Shown here one piece after another: positions 1-13,800 of a stretch of DNA of 64,000 nt. The notes under the pieces were generated by a model. The model was not told where the DNA came from. It did no database searches and was given only the letters and a program-made list of their open reading frames with translations. The stretch covers positions 21,392,501 through 21,456,500 of the forward strand of contig AP031353.1 of assembly GCA_037833965.1 (NCBI GenBank). Reading direction: 5' to 3'. How positions within the stretch are numbered: the first letter of the stretch is position 1; each line of letters begins with the position of its first letter. A program made the translations under genes and the position numbers. The DNA comes from Marchantia polymorpha subsp. ruderalis. Taxonomy: Eukaryota > Streptophyta > Marchantiopsida > Marchantiales > Marchantiaceae.

Positions 1-3000
1 AGATTCACACTAGGATGTCAATGAGATGTTAATCTAAGAGTTGAAGAGACACTCGGTACCTGTATTCTCCTCCTGAGAATAAATGTCAGTGAGTGTTCAT
101 GGCTCTTGGATTATCATGAACAGCTCTTTGCATCCTAGTTGGCCTTTCGTCTTCGAAGCTTGCAGATTGCGTCATTATCATCTGCTTCATCTTGAAGGAT
201 ATGCTGACCCTAAGAGATGTGTTCAAGCTTTTCAAACTTTGAAAATTTGGAAGATTTTGTATCAATAAATGTGAATTTGACTTCAGGGTTAATGTGATGT
301 GACTGGACTTCCCGTTTATTGGTGATAGATACAAAAGTCTCAATTCACACAGACCATGGGGTGCAGCTATTGATTGTTAGATATACATTCTGTTGCTTAG
401 GAGGGTAAGAATAGTACTGAATCCGATGTGGTTTCGCTGTGATTTCAGTGTCCTGTGTTATTCTGATGGTATAAACCCTCAAGCTACAAGCCTCAGAGAA
501 TCCTTGGGTGTCATGATTTTTGTCACTAGTGCTTTGAAAATCTGATATGTGTACGTTTCACGTTATTCTGCTCAGGCACTGGATTTTCTCAGTTTTCTCT
601 CCATATTTCTGTACAGATTAAAGATCCTACCAGTACTTGCACCAAGTATTTCATATCCAGTCATATACATTCAGTCGAGCTGTGACGGAACTTCGGGAAT
701 TTGAACTTAAAGTTTTCTTCCAGTCTGCAAAATGCTTCATTGCATCTTGATTTTCCCATGTCTCAAGTTCTCTGCAGTCTTCTGTAAAACTGGAGTTACC
801 TTTTTAAACGTGTACAATAGTTTAAACTCTGTGTTATAAGAGAATGGCTGAAAACGGTTGGAAAACTGGTAGAAACGAGGGAACTGCACCATTTAGTAAG
901 ACCTTGGCGGACACGCTTCAGGTGAGACTCCACATTCATTCATCAATATTTGCTTTCTTATGGAAAAAGATAGATTTCAGGCACTTAGAGATTTCGGAGT
1001 ATCTTGGTGGGTATTATTCAGGTAAAACTCTTAACTGACTCATCAGAAAATGGATATTCAAGGAATAAGAGAGAGTTTTCAGGCACTTAGCCCTGTTCAT
1101 CCGTTATACAGCCCGTTTATACAGCTACACAGTAGTGAGTGCCTGAGGTTGTTTGAAAGCAATGAATTACAGGCAAATTAGATGGATGGGCTGCTCCTGT
1201 ATTACCAGCCAGCAGACGTTCCTTTAATCCAGGGGTTTCTGTGACTGGACTGATGGGTCAGTGGATCAACAAATCTTCTTATTGTTGAATGTTTGTGCTT
1301 GCTCTCTGAGTACTGTGCGTAAGTATGAACAGCATCAATGTTATGTGTTCCATATTTGGGCGAGGCAGGATAATACTGATCAGCGATCGGACCTGCAAAT
1401 TAGTTTTGATATTCCGTAATGTACCATTTAAGCCCACTTCCTTCAGCATAAGTCTAGCTTGAATTCTTAGCATCTAGCTCGGCATACATGGAGGAAGGCG
1501 ATGATGCCAACTGAGAAAATGACTTACTCATTTGGAATTTGAAAGCTTGATTGTGCTACATTTTGTAATTTTCTGAGAATTCAGTTTTCGTTGTCTACAT
1601 GTTAATTGGACCTATCCACTATTAAACCACTGATGTCACAAGTTGAGGGAATTGTGTAAGAAACTCCTTGTCTGTTAAACAATAAGTAATTTATTTAGTA
1701 CATATACTATGTGTTCTTACCCTTCCAACTAGCAGAGAGACGTGAGCATTACTTTGTGGTTTGACAACCGCTTGCTCGAAGTATCTGCTTGTGAGGATCA
1801 AATTATCTCAAATCTCATAGTATGAAATTGTGTGATGCTATGTAGTGTTAGCGGAATCTAATAGATGATTTGGAAGACAGTAGTAACCTCTCTGAGTTGT
1901 CATCACACGTACATGGTTCAATCAATCGTTTTTTCTGAACTCCCTGGAAGTTCTCCAACAGCTGCAGAAAGAAAAATAGTATATCTGACCAAATTTGAAT
2001 AAATTTTTAACAAACAAATCAGGATCGTGAGACGGATGCTCCTTTTTTACTTGATTAGTGGTTCAATATACCAAAATATGCCCTCTCAAAATCTCGGAAG
2101 AGAAGTGCAGTGAGTTTGGATGTACTATGGTTTGTGCACTGCGTGTCGTTGTCATCAAACAGATATCAGTTAAAGCACTTGTGCGTTTCTAAGGAGGCAT
2201 TTAGGGAAAGCATCATCACTGCATTTCATTGTCACCCCAAAATTTCCCTTGCCTTTTCTATCTAAGAAGGTCTTGCTACGGAAGCAACGCATTCAAGAGT
2301 GGTACGTAATTGTCAAGGTGAAACTTCATCCGCTGCACCACTCGATCAAGATGTAAACCGTTTACTTTTCCGCTCATACACGCCTCCTTGTTTTATCTTT
2401 TCCAATAATCTATCAGCGTATATACCAGAAGTCACAACTCAGATACCTCATAAATCAGGCATATTGGAATCAAACATGAATATAAATATCTCGGAGGTTT
2501 AGACTATTTGGAAACTTAAACTGTACTGACCACGAAAAAGCAATCAGCTCTCCAATACATATCTGCTATTAGAGGAGAGGACAAGTTCAACAGTGCGGTG
2601 AAAGCGAAGTTTTCGTTGTCACCTAAACGGTTGTATGTCACTGCAGCAAATTATTATTATCCTTCGTTGACAAACTGTGCCCATCTATCACCGACCCCAC
2701 TGGATTGCGATGCATAATTGCGGAAAGTTATTATTGTCGCACATCAAACGTAAAAGATTCCATCCGTCAGAAACAGCGAATTTCAGCATATTATTATACT
2801 GTATTATTGTGTGTGTGTATCTCTCAAACTTCAAGGTTTTCTTCCCTTGTTTATTTCCGATTACCACAACCTACTTTGATGCGATGCTTTTTAGATATTT
2901 CTGATGCAACATAAATGCAGTGAATATTTTCAACACCCGTATCTCAGATTTTGAAAAATTATTGTACTTTCCTAAATATTTGAATTTTGGTTTTTGGCTT

Positions 3001-6000
3001 GAATGTTGAGCTTCTTTTGATTACCTGAAGAGTTTTCGTTGCCTTGATGTATTTTCCACATTACATCGCATCTTTCATGGCTAGAAAGGTTTTTTTTTTC
3101 AGAAGACAACTTCTTGTTTAAGAAATTACTATGTTTTTAAAAACACATATTTTCCCCTTGATGGAACGTATATGTTTTGTAGGTGTTAGATAATATTTCT
3201 GCAACAAAACTAGAGACAAAGGCCATTTATCGGCCATTTAAAAAAATATATATAATAGGAAAAATGTACTTAGTCTATCATAGAGATATTACATGCACAT
3301 CGTGTATATCGGAACATTTTATGCCAAGAGAATATCCCCTCTAGAGGAGTTTCTTATGAATGTTGAAACATAATAAAGGAAAACAAAAACCAGAATCAAA
3401 CATATTTTCTGAACATGCAACTTTTTGTAAAATTCAAAACTCAATTGAAAGCAAGATGAGAGTTTCTATTTCTATGATGTACACCCATAGTAACTCACAA
3501 TAATCTAATGTGATGACTACAAATTGTTGGTACAACAAAAAAACTGACTTACTCGACGTGATGTCCGCCGTGACAACTGATGAGATGACCGCGCCTAAAG
3601 GGCGCATGCTATATTATCAATCATCCTTATTCTACATTTCACTCATTTCGATCCTTGACCTTTGCAAGCTAAACTTAAGAAGACATTATGTCTTCGTAAA
3701 GGTACAGTAAAATACCTTTTATATACCTCTAGTATGTCTTAGACATATTAAACATGGTGTATCATGCAAAACTCATGGCACCCCATTCAGATGAGAAACT
3801 TGGGCGCTCCATCGTGTATTTCCTCTAACATGCATAATTATAACACTCTTTACACTCCATGTTACATATGGAAGTTTGAACATAAAAAGGTCAACTTTTG
3901 AATCCTTTGGAATTCTCAGAAATGAAAAACCCTGTCAGGTAACTATCAAACTCTTGCAATTTAAAAACTAAAGTAACTTCCTACTTAATTCTGCACATTC
4001 TTCAACTAATACCGAGTAGACCATATCGGAGCAAGGAATTTCCAACCCATAAAGGTTTTGTGGAAAAGAATCAGTCAAAATCTTCATATTGTTAACAAAA
4101 TTTAGTTTGACGGATGCGGGAGAGAGGTAAACTTGGTATGGTGGATTTCGAGGTAAATTGCACTTCAGCCAAAAGCTGTAAGGAAGAAAACGGCTGATGG
4201 AACTCTGCAGATTCAAGCAGGAGTATCACACTCTCAATGTCAGGAAGCATTTAGTAATACGATATGTGACAACGCATCAGAATGTTTTGACGAAGCTTTG
4301 GTTCTCACCGCCTCGGTGCATGAGAACAATAGACTGACAGTAGATCGACTCCTGGAGCCATACAATGCAAAGGAAGCACCGTCCTGTGATCAATAGACGG
4401 GGAATCGTCAGAAGGTCTGCGAGCAGTACCTCCAGCTCTTTTGGGGAAACTAACAGATAGAGATTAGAGGGAGAAGTCAAGACGAACGACGAAGTCAGGG
4501 TACAACACAATATTGGGGCGAGAATATGCATGGCAACCATGTAGTCTTCGCTTCTTTCAGAGAGGACCGAGTGTGGCGGCAGCTGAAATGTTTGCAAGTT
4601 ACCAAAGCTCTTGCTTCCATGTATTCTCTTCTGAGTTTTCGTGTTTGTCGAAATGAAGAAGTCTTTAAAAAAATTTTATGCCCTAAACTTCCAGATGCAA
4701 GGTTTTGATATTTAGATTAACCTTCTTGTGATACAATCGTTTGTTTGCTCTTTGATCTTACTCTTTGATCATGCTCGGTGGTGATAAAATGAACCTTGTG
4801 TTCGTTGATTCACTCCTCGACCGCTAACCCTGCTGCACATCAAATCTAGCTTATATCCATCGATCCGTTCTCAAACATTATATAATCTTGTCAATGAAAT
4901 TGCGTATTTTTTTGGCAGTGATCTCAATTTGTGCAATTTGTGCAAAGAAAGCTGAGATGAAGTCCATGAAGTCCATGGTAAATCGCGCGATTGAAAATAG
5001 ACGGTAATTATCGAACAGATTTTAAGATACCGGACCATTACAAAACGTATTTTCTGTGGTAAGACTGTCCAGGAACATAAACCGTGCCAAAAGTAATGGG
5101 CGTATTCTCCTGAGAACCCTGCCGAATATTCATTGCTCACAGGGTTTCCGACCCCACTAGAGATAAACACAAAAAACTATTGCACTTTATTCAGCGTTGA
5201 CCAATTTTTCAATTTAATCAAATGTAATGCTATAGTGCACACTAAATGAATTTGACATTCATCAATAACGGACATTTTTCAAGTAAATCACTTTCACTAA
5301 AATGTGCATTAAAAACACACAAATGAAGGGTTCAACCAACTTGATATTCGGTCAGGAGAGCACCTCGTGGATTCACGTCAAACGGAGTTCACTCCTAGCA
5401 GGTTGTCGCTTACCAGTAGTCGCTGTAGCATGACGTACTCCATAGACTCTAAAGACTGTACTCTTTTGGTGCAGATAACACTGAGATATATATACCTCCT
5501 CAACTTACATAACTTACTTGACTTCTGACGCATGGGTCAAGGTGATATGATTTTGTTTGCACGGATACCGGAAACCACATAAATTCATTATTATAACTGG
5601 TGACATCGTGCAAAATATTAGGCTTTTAGACCACCTTCCATTCGTTGTAACCTTGATTTAAGCAACTCTGAGTCGAAACTTTGAGCAGAGATTGTCTCCC
5701 GTTGGAGCTTAATCTGAAGCGACGTGAAACATTCGACAGAAACAAATAGGTTGTGGCACTTTGGATAGTCTGCTTATCTACACGCAACTTCAGGGTTGAC
5801 TTCAATCTTGACTTGCGTCCGGAAGGATTCCATGAGCAGATCTGGCCTTAGGCTCACTGGGTCTTGATTGATCTCTAAACTGCAGCAGCCTCATATTTCT
5901 GGCAGGGACGTCTATGTGTAGAAACTTTGCATCGCAACAAGTTTGATTGGACATATTCCCGGGAACAAAACAATCTAAATCCTAAACAAAGTAGTAGCTA

Positions 6001-8441
6001 ATCCAGTCAAGTATATATATGGCATACCCTCTAAATAGCATGCAGTCATGAATCAGATCTCACTAATAGAACAATTAAGAATATAAATAGGCCTACGTGA
6101 TAGATTATTCTGCAAGTTAGTGCATCTACATCAGATCTTACCAACAACAACCAAGAAACAAATAAAATACTCATATATAATGAACCATTTTGCATATTCG
6201 TTAAGCCCTTATCTACGGATTTCGGGTTATAACCTCTCCCACCACTGCCAGAATGCCAAGAAAAAGAAGAGGTAGCATGTAAAATCAGCACGACTGTTAC
6301 GAGATTCTAGGTGCACTGAATATTCTGCAAGTTTCACGTAGTACAAAAACCCTAAACGAAGAAGTACCTGTACCAATTAGGTTTACATTTCAGATTGTCT
6401 TGTAGAATCTCTGGACAGCATGGGAGCATAAATGAGACAATCAACAGACCAATAATCAAGCAGATTGCATGTTCGTTGTGCCTTTATCACCTCGTTGACG
6501 ATCTAGATGAATCTAGAAGTCATGTAATCAACATGCAAGCAGCTTGTTCAAATTAATTTGAGAAGGGAAGGGAGTAAGCATACCGCAGTTGCGAATGGAG
6601 GGGCCAATCGGAGGAACCAAACGGTTGATCAAGAGAAGTGAGTAGAGCTCTTGATTCTTGAAATCTGTACATTGCAAAATAATTAGAATTAGTAGTTCTA
6701 ATCTACTCACTAAACACTTTCTTTACCAGGAACGCATCACTGCTCTAAAACCAGAACTTAAGCAGAAAAGATCCAAGAGACGCTTCTTGCCAAATGCACG
6801 GATTGCATAGCGTAAGTATAACAGTCAGTACATCGACCTTAAGTTTGAAGCAAAACAACAAGATCCAAACAAGAAAGTTCCATGTTCAAGAGCTGCACAT
6901 TGATAACCGATCTAGAGAAAGTGAACATGGAGCCATAGCGTAAGTTTACAGAGACTACAACAAATTGGATCAAGTTTTTAACAAGCAAGTATTATAGTTT
7001 CCGATGAGATATGACGTCGTAACCGATTGCCTCAAAAACCAAGTAAATGATCAACCGCATGGACTTGGTGAGTGCCGAATAATAAGCGAAATATCTCAAG
7101 GCCTTGGCGGTCCCAACCATTGGTGCTAGCTTAATGATTTTGGACGGAAAGAAGCATGAATACAATACCAAAGAACCAAAATAACGATGGTAACTGAGGA
7201 GTAGCACATCAATGCAAAACGTGGAAATCAAACACAGAACGGCGAAATATAGAAGCGAGGGAGCGAAATCCAGCTCTTGGATTACAGTTCTCAAAAATTA
7301 AGTGAGCATTAAAGAACAATTCCGACGCCGTAAAGGCATCCAATGACCATCCACAATGTGGACATAAGGGTACAGGGAGAAAAGTACCCGATCAGCAAAC
7401 ACAGTACAATGCTTATATTCTGCATGGGGTCTTCAACAGCTTAAGTAACCTCTTCACGTGCCTTGAGTGCCACAAGTATAAGTTAGTTCTAGTCTTCAAA
7501 AGCAACTATGTTCAAAAGCAGATTATGCAAAACCAGGCCCGATCAAGTAAGAAATATGAGTAGGTTGCAAGGAAAACCTTGGAATCGCACTATGTCTTGC
7601 CAGATTTTTAGTTAAACACCTGGCAAGACAGCCTATAATTCTGGACAAGAAATCATTCATTTTACTGCTAAAGACTGAGGTATTGAATTACATCATGACT
7701 TGGGACAGAAATCCTGAGCAAAATACAGTGAGTTAGCGTCAGACAGTGTTGAACAGTTGAATCTTCACTGCTGACCATGTACGCGCATTTGATGCTGATA
7801 AAAACTATGCATATATTATTCATGGTAGGGTTCATAGAGCATCCAAGACGGTAGGCTCTCCAGAGCCCGTTTTCCTCGTGATGAACAAATGTCCAGTTTT
7901 TCAGCCACATTTTCTGAGAACGTATTACATGACAAAAGTTATGACCAAAACTCATTGCGATAAGTGTAAAAGAGGGATGAGGCCCTCGAAAATTCGTATT
8001 TCCGACGTCGAATCTATACAGTAAGACATACTCTACAACTTTCAAATTTGCTACAATTTGGCAAAGCTCCTACTCTGGCCCGCAAAAATGACCCAATAAT
8101 GCAGAGATGATCTCGGTCATAAACAGGGAGGTTTTCTTCGGTATTACTTGAGCTGTCTAGCCATATCCACAGAACAACACAGAGCTTGCAGTCGATGCTT
8201 ATGACGAATAAAGAGATTGAAACACCGTAGCTACTTCATTATAGATATTACATTGTACCCATTGATCGTTTTGCAGAATTTAGATCGTGGGTGTGGCTGT
8301 TGCAAAAAAAAGGAGCCCAAGCACTACCCAGAGTACATGCATAGCTAAACTCTAATTCCTGTTGGTGGCTTTGACAATATGTGCTCACCTTTTGACAGTC
8401 TATTATGTGTGACATTGTTTGTACAGACTTCACATGCCAGC
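1..8441. other. Gene-poor region, no recognisable gene
   Basis: I read both strands and found only short reading frames without recognisable domains, many of them opening at non-ATG codons. A possible exon with good splice signals on the minus strand (6567-6665, acceptor TACAG, donor GTATGC) and a hydrophobic frame at 6992-7294 could belong to one small membrane-protein gene. I cannot name a family or join the exons convincingly. No tRNA, rRNA or clear transposon ends were seen. Confidence 0.5.
6567..7294 (-). other. Possible small multi-exon gene, unidentified
   Basis: Seen in sequence: a minus-strand frame at 7294-6992 of 100 codons rich in hydrophobic residues, opening at TTG and so probably starting inside an exon. 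A separate short exon-like block at about 6665-6567 is bounded by an AG acceptor and a GTATGC donor and would encode a peptide containing LLINRLVPPIGPSIR. The two blocks lie in the same orientation about 330 bases apart. Inference: they may be exons of one gene for a membrane protein. I do not recognise a family, and chance open frames remain a real alternative. Confidence 0.15.
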
Positions 8442-9434
8442 CTATCCTAACAGGAGTTCATGTTTTAAAGGGGGATGTCTTCTGATGAGACTGCTCGCTG
8501 CTGTTGTGTATGGCTCTTCAAAGGCATCAGACACATAAGCTTCGACTTGCTTACCGACAGGCTGGTTGCTAGGCCTGATCGCTATCAAAGAAGCACCCTT
8601 CAATCGAATACCGCCAGGAAGGTCCAGAACGGGTGCATACCAAAGCTTGATATTCAAGAGTGGAACTTGTCCTCTGCTCAAAATGGGACTCACCACTCCG
8701 GCAGCTTTGGCTTGAAAGTCCAGTAATTGGTCTCGGTCCATGCACATTGTACCCTGCCCATCAGCGTCCAAAACCATGACGTGTTCCAGGGTGGGGTGAT
8801 CCAAGAGGATCTCTTGAAGCAGAGTATGCCGCTGGGAGGCGGCGAAGAAACAGCTTATCGTCCAAATCACCCTCAGTTTCATATCTCCGCCATAAAAAGA
8901 TTCCGGAATTCGGCCATTGTCCAGCGGAACTGATTTCGTGTGCTCCGATTTCTGGATCCCCGCATTGATCACAGAATCGGCACCCAGCATCACACAGCTT
9001 TCCAAACTACTCCCAAACTCGGCCTTCCACCTAAGAAGCACACCGTTCTCGATGACATCTCCTCGAGGAAGCACGATCCTCAAGCTTTGAACAGCCCTGA
9101 AGTTCCTCAAAACCTCCAGAGGAGTGTGCCTGGACACCTCCGCCACTATCCTCTTTTCTCTTCCCAGCAGGTGCTGCAGAGCGTGTAGGGGTCTTACGAT
9201 TCTGCCGACCACGAACTGAACGAAGTGAGTCAGTATCCTCTCCCTAGCGCTGAGACTGCTTTCTTCTCCGGCCACCACGCTATCAACCTTCACCACCACC
9301 ACGCTCACTTGCTGTACAAGCTGTTGCATCCTCTTGGAAACGGCCTTCAATCGGCCCAAAGAATTCACATCTGCTACCCTCTCCAATATTTCAAGCAGCA
9401 AAGAATCTGACAATCGGTCCATCAGCTCCGCCAT
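8442..9434 (-). CDS. F-box protein, At5g46170/At1g30200-like
   Basis: Substrate-recognition subunit of an SCF (Skp1-Cullin-F-box) ubiquitin ligase, expected in nucleus or cytosol. The target is unknown. The first ATG (9434) gives 330 residues. An upstream in-frame GTG at 9494 could extend the frame, but an in-frame TAA lies just beyond it and no ATG intervenes, so the ATG is preferred. The F-box covers about residues 5-45 (LSDSLLLEILERVADV, then LGRLKAVSKRM). Downstream blocks typical of this plant family are present: VVVVKVD, VVGRIVRPLHAL, GVLLRWKAEFGSSLE, RIPESFYGG, LKLWYAP-like INIKLWYAP, LKGASLIAIRPS and a C-terminal SDAFEEPY. Single exon, no internal stops, length close to Arabidopsis relatives. 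Its base composition is more GC-rich than its flanks, as expected of a real coding exon. It is the only gene in the window that looks intact. Confidence 0.93.
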   Translation of the reverse strand: MAELMDRLSDSLLLEILERVADVNSLGRLKAVSKRMQQLVQQVSVVVVKVDSVVAGEESSLSARERILTHFVQFVVGRIVRPLHALQHLLGREKRIVAEVSRHTPLEVLRNFRAVQSLRIVLPRGDVIENGVLLRWKAEFGSSLESCVMLGADSVINAGIQKSEHTKSVPLDNGRIPESFYGGDMKLRVIWTISCFFAASQRHTLLQEILLDHPTLEHVMVLDADGQGTMCMDRDQLLDFQAKAAGVVSPILSRGQVPLLNIKLWYAPVLDLPGGIRLKGASLIAIRPSNQPVGKQVEAYVSDAFEEPYTTAASSLIRRHPPLKHELLLG

Positions 9435-10850
9435 CGAATGATGTCGCTTTGGTTTCTCAACAGATCCCCGACCTTCAACGCAACTCTCTGCCACCAGGTT
9501 GTGTGATACTAATTACGCATCGTTCCAGATGATCTAATGCCTCTAAACGCCAGCTCTAGAACCTGTCAGAATCAGAAACTTAGGCACTTTAGACCCAGTC
9601 AAGCTTTCCTCTGCTCTACTCCATGGCTCAAAAATTTTGCGTCTCGACTTCGTAGCACCAATGCGGTGCTTCCTACCCCGACAAAATAGTTCTTCCTCCT
9701 CACACTTGCTCAAATCTGCATTCTCAGCCTTCGGTGTTGTAACTCATCACGCCTTCAAGACATACCATCCCATCGATCTCCAACTCTCTACACGTTGCTA
9801 CCTGCTCAATAAGCCAAAGCCGCATTTTACAGGCAATCCAGGCAAACCCCATGATGGAAATCATGACGAAGCGCCGAGCACATGCAGCAGAGGCTCGCGA
9901 AAAGCTAGAGGTAAGCAAAGCGTTCGTCAAATAGCCTAAAGAAAGATTACGAGAATTCCTCCTAGTCTAACTAACTTCATGAACTCATGCCAAGCTTGTG
10001 CGGCCACTGAATCTGTCAGCCAATAAAGCAACCACTAGCTGTACGAAATCGGAGATTTGACGTGGATGCTAACCACCCATTAGAGCTGCTCCCCCTCCTC
10101 GTCACTGATAAACCCTCCGCAAGTCTCCGACAAGCAAGCAGTCAAACAATTCGACGACCGACAAATCTAACAAATTAAAAAAAAAACTACCACTCGAGTG
10201 CGGTACAGGGAGATTATTCAACGCAAACTGACCAGCCTTTCTCAGTCCTTGGAGTCGGTAGGTAGATGAGGGTCGTTGGAAGAGGAGATGGGAGCACGGA
10301 GAGTAGCACAGCGGCGGGAAAAGCAACGCTGCAGTCGGTCGGTCAGTCATCAAAAATCGACATGGCGGTCATGATAGGAATGTCAGTTGGTATGTTCCCA
10401 AAGCTCAACACCAGACACAGGTAAAGCCCAATTCAGGATAGGCATAAGCAGCAGCAGCAGCATCAGCAGCAAGTGCAGAGCAGGTGCAGGTGCAATACTA
10501 CTTCCAACAGCCAACAGCAGCGATGCAATTTATGCAACTTTATTCGCTCGATTCTCACTTCCTCTCATGATCTTTCTTCCCTTCCTCCCTTCCCTCATTC
10601 TTGGCGCCCATGCCACGACAAGACTCGACGATGTTCGAAGCCTGCTGTCGCTGCTGCTCCCGAAGCTGTTGGAGATCCGCTGCTCTTCGTGCTCTGCTTG
10701 CTCTGCCGAGAATTCGCTCCACCTCCTGCTGCGCTCGTTTGGACTCTTGTGGTTCTATTCTCGCTCCTCTCGGCAGTGTGTCAGCAGTTAGCTCTCCGTG
10801 TTGAATCCTGACTCTAGTAACAACTTCACTTCACTTTCACTTCCCTTTCC
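9435..10850 (-). promoter_or_regulatory. Possible 5' leader and promoter of the F-box gene
   Basis: Upstream of the F-box start codon lie about 1.4 kb with unusually CT/GA-rich stretches and a short CAG-type trinucleotide run (about 10448-10472). Such composition is common in long plant 5' leaders. Several overlapping open frames here (for example 10387-10811 on plus) are low in complexity and read as serine/leucine-rich chance translations. No TATA box or transcription start can be fixed by eye, so this is inference from position and composition only. Confidence 0.3.
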
Positions 10851-13800
10851 TTTCCGAGGATTTCGCCATCACTGTCAGTCCTTCCTCCTGTTGGTGCCTT
10901 TGTGTTCCAACTATTGGGGCCGTCATACCGTTGGAGCTAGCCCCTGGTTATCCGTTGGGTTTCATCCTCGTACGGGGAATCTTTCTCGAGAACGAGGACT
11001 CGAAGTAGTTTATAACTTAAAATTGACTATAATACACGCATACGTGTATAAACAAGTGTATATGAGATCATTCCAATTTGTTCGGTAGTTAATATATTTC
11101 CTTCGGCCGGCTGGTGGGAATGAGAAACTTGGGATTTGGAATATGTTTGGTGAGTATTTGGGGAAATCCCAGATTTAATTGCTAACCCATACGCCCCGGT
11201 TCAATTCTGATGCCCGCCCAAAAGTTCATGATTGTGAACGTACACTGGGCAGCTTGTGGAACCGTACTGGGTCCACAGTCGTGTTCTCGGTTGTTACTGG
11301 GCTTCGACAGACAGACAACGGTGCCATAAACTGGAGAATGATATATTTTATATATCTGCACGACTGCAATTTGCTGATGAGATCACGTCCTCCGTCACAT
11401 CTCTCTTACCTTGATGTTGAAGACATTGTAGTTGTAGACATGACAGTAAGATGAACAATGTGAGCTCGCTGAGTCATTAAAGTCTCAGCAGGATCACAGA
11501 GTCATTTAACCTGCTTCTGTTGAGGGTGAGAATTCACAATTTTACATCGAAAGTTGATTTGGAATGAGAAGATGTAAAATTATGAATCATTCAAATCCTC
11601 ATTTAACAAGAGCACGTGCGTTGAGCAACAGGAGTTCTTCATATGTTTTGTATATATTTAATCATGAGTATGTGTGTTCATTTAGCATGCACTTCCTTAG
11701 TACATGACCTTCTTCCCCATCCTGCAAACACATGTTTTAGCTCAAATGGTCGGACTTGATTCCGTTAATAGTGAATGCATGTTAAAAAACTGATTTACCA
11801 TGTTAATATCTACCATATCGAAGAGTTTTCCTTTCTAATGTAGTTTGTAGCTCCAACTGTACGAATACTTTTGAACTGAATGTTTTAGAACACGTCTAAA
11901 ATATGGCACGTGTTAAAACGTAAGTCTGGAATAACCTTCTCCAAAAACATATGCTACCACACTCTCAAGTAATTACCAAACTCATTTCACTAGTAGCTTT
12001 AAACTTGTCAAATCGCCCGTACTGTGGGCAAATTGACGTTCTACAATTAACGTTTTAGATCAGATACCAAACGTCTTCTTGTGATGGTTTCCTATGCTAT
12101 GCATTAAGATCTCCCTAAAAGTATGACATGAGTAAAAAACAACTCTCGTTGCTTGAGACATGGCTGAGGAATTCCCTGCATGCTCTAATATTTAGAAACA
12201 AATCTAAACGATTTGACAATATTTTCTTCTGAAAACATTCTTGTCGGATGTGTCAGACATCTGCTCAATAAGCCTTAAAGACGTCATGAAGTGTTCACGT
12301 TGGGTAGAGATGCATGAATCATTCCTCCAGCTAAAACGACATGAGAGGCTCAAGTCAAAGTCTCGGTCATCCCCAAGTGAGGTGTAGTTGGCAACTCAAA
12401 TCAAAGTCTCGTTGACTGATGGCTGTTCGATATTTTGTGTTTTTCTAAATATTTTTCCACAACACGAGATTCCAACAAGGCCGAGCTGCAAGGTGATTTG
12501 ACTGTAGGATTACTCACAAACAGGTTATAATACAATATTCTCAAAGCTCTGATTACTAAACAGGTTCAGTCGATGGTTTCAGCAGGGTCACATCAGGAAG
12601 GGATTAACCCGATTCACACGTTGCCAGTGACTAGTGGAAGCCGAGTTCAGCAAACTTTTATCGTCAAGCCCAGTAGACTAAATCTTTCACCTTAATGGAG
12701 CAATCTGAAGATGTTATATATCCCTGTCTTTTTCACATCATTTACACTTTCTTTCAGTAGCTTATAATATCTAGAAAGAGAACATGGTTTGTAAGTTGTA
12801 AAAGAACCAATATGGTATAAGATGATACTTTTTGAATCTTCATAACATGAGATGATATGAAGAACCAGACATGATATATAAATATATTTATCTAGATAAA
12901 GAAATAAATCAATTACATATTACCTTACCACTGTACATATTATCCTTTGTTGTCATCATTTTCGTTATGTTAATGGGTTTTAAGAATATTTGACAATGAA
13001 GTAGGAAAAGTAATTATGTTTCTTAGTAAAAGTAAAGGTATTAGTTTCTTACAATTTACCAACTTTCCCTTAAAGTAAAGTACAACCACATTCTCTCTAC
13101 CATGCGCTTTTCGTGAGATAGCATAAATTACAATCTACCGTACTGAGCACATCGCGATTTCCACAGTGCCTTCGCATCAACATTTCTTGACGCATTTTTT
13201 CTTGGCTGCATTTCTCGGCAGTACGTCCATGCATGATTACCACATATGATACAGAGCAAAAGCTGTTCCGTAGACGTCAGTCATTGACGGTAAAGCTTGA
13301 GCATACTATCAATTATATTGTGGCTATATATTATTGACCTTACCTACCAATCATGACCCACAGCAGTTGGTCTCTATACATTGAGCAATTATCTTACATG
13401 GCTGGAACAGAGTGAGGTTCCGTCTCGTGATCATTCAGATTTCCTTCAAGGTGAAGTTGGAACAGCAGAAGTGTGTTCACAAGGTTCGGAAAAGGTCAAA
13501 TTCTGAACCGACAAGTCTGCTGGACTTGTTGGAAAGTATCAACGAACATGAAGACACAATGTTGAGATAGCAACCCAAGTGACAGAGTTGTTGGCGATCG
13601 ATGTGCCACTAATGGCGCATTGAGCTATGGAGTTGGTATCTTGTAGCCGAATAATTCATGGTGTCCTTGCACACTCAGCAAGAGTTCTGTTTTCAAGGAG
13701 AGGAAAAGCAAAGAATAAAGTTGGCTCGCTCTGCTATACAGGCCATGAGGGTATGAAGGGTCGATAATAATATTCTTTGTTCTCACGTTCCAATGCGTGC

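Noticed and set aside
9435..9494. Upstream GTG start for the F-box protein
   Set aside because: GTG is an unlikely nuclear plant start, and a TAA closes the frame just beyond it with no ATG between.
10387..10811. Ser/Leu-rich plus-strand frames up to 134 codons
   Set aside because: Low-complexity CT-rich sequence in three overlapping frames; more likely leader or promoter of the minus-strand F-box gene.
11190..11215. Possible tRNA B-box-like sequence (CCGGTTCAATTCTG)
   Set aside because: No A-box, acceptor stem or anticodon arm can be drawn around it.
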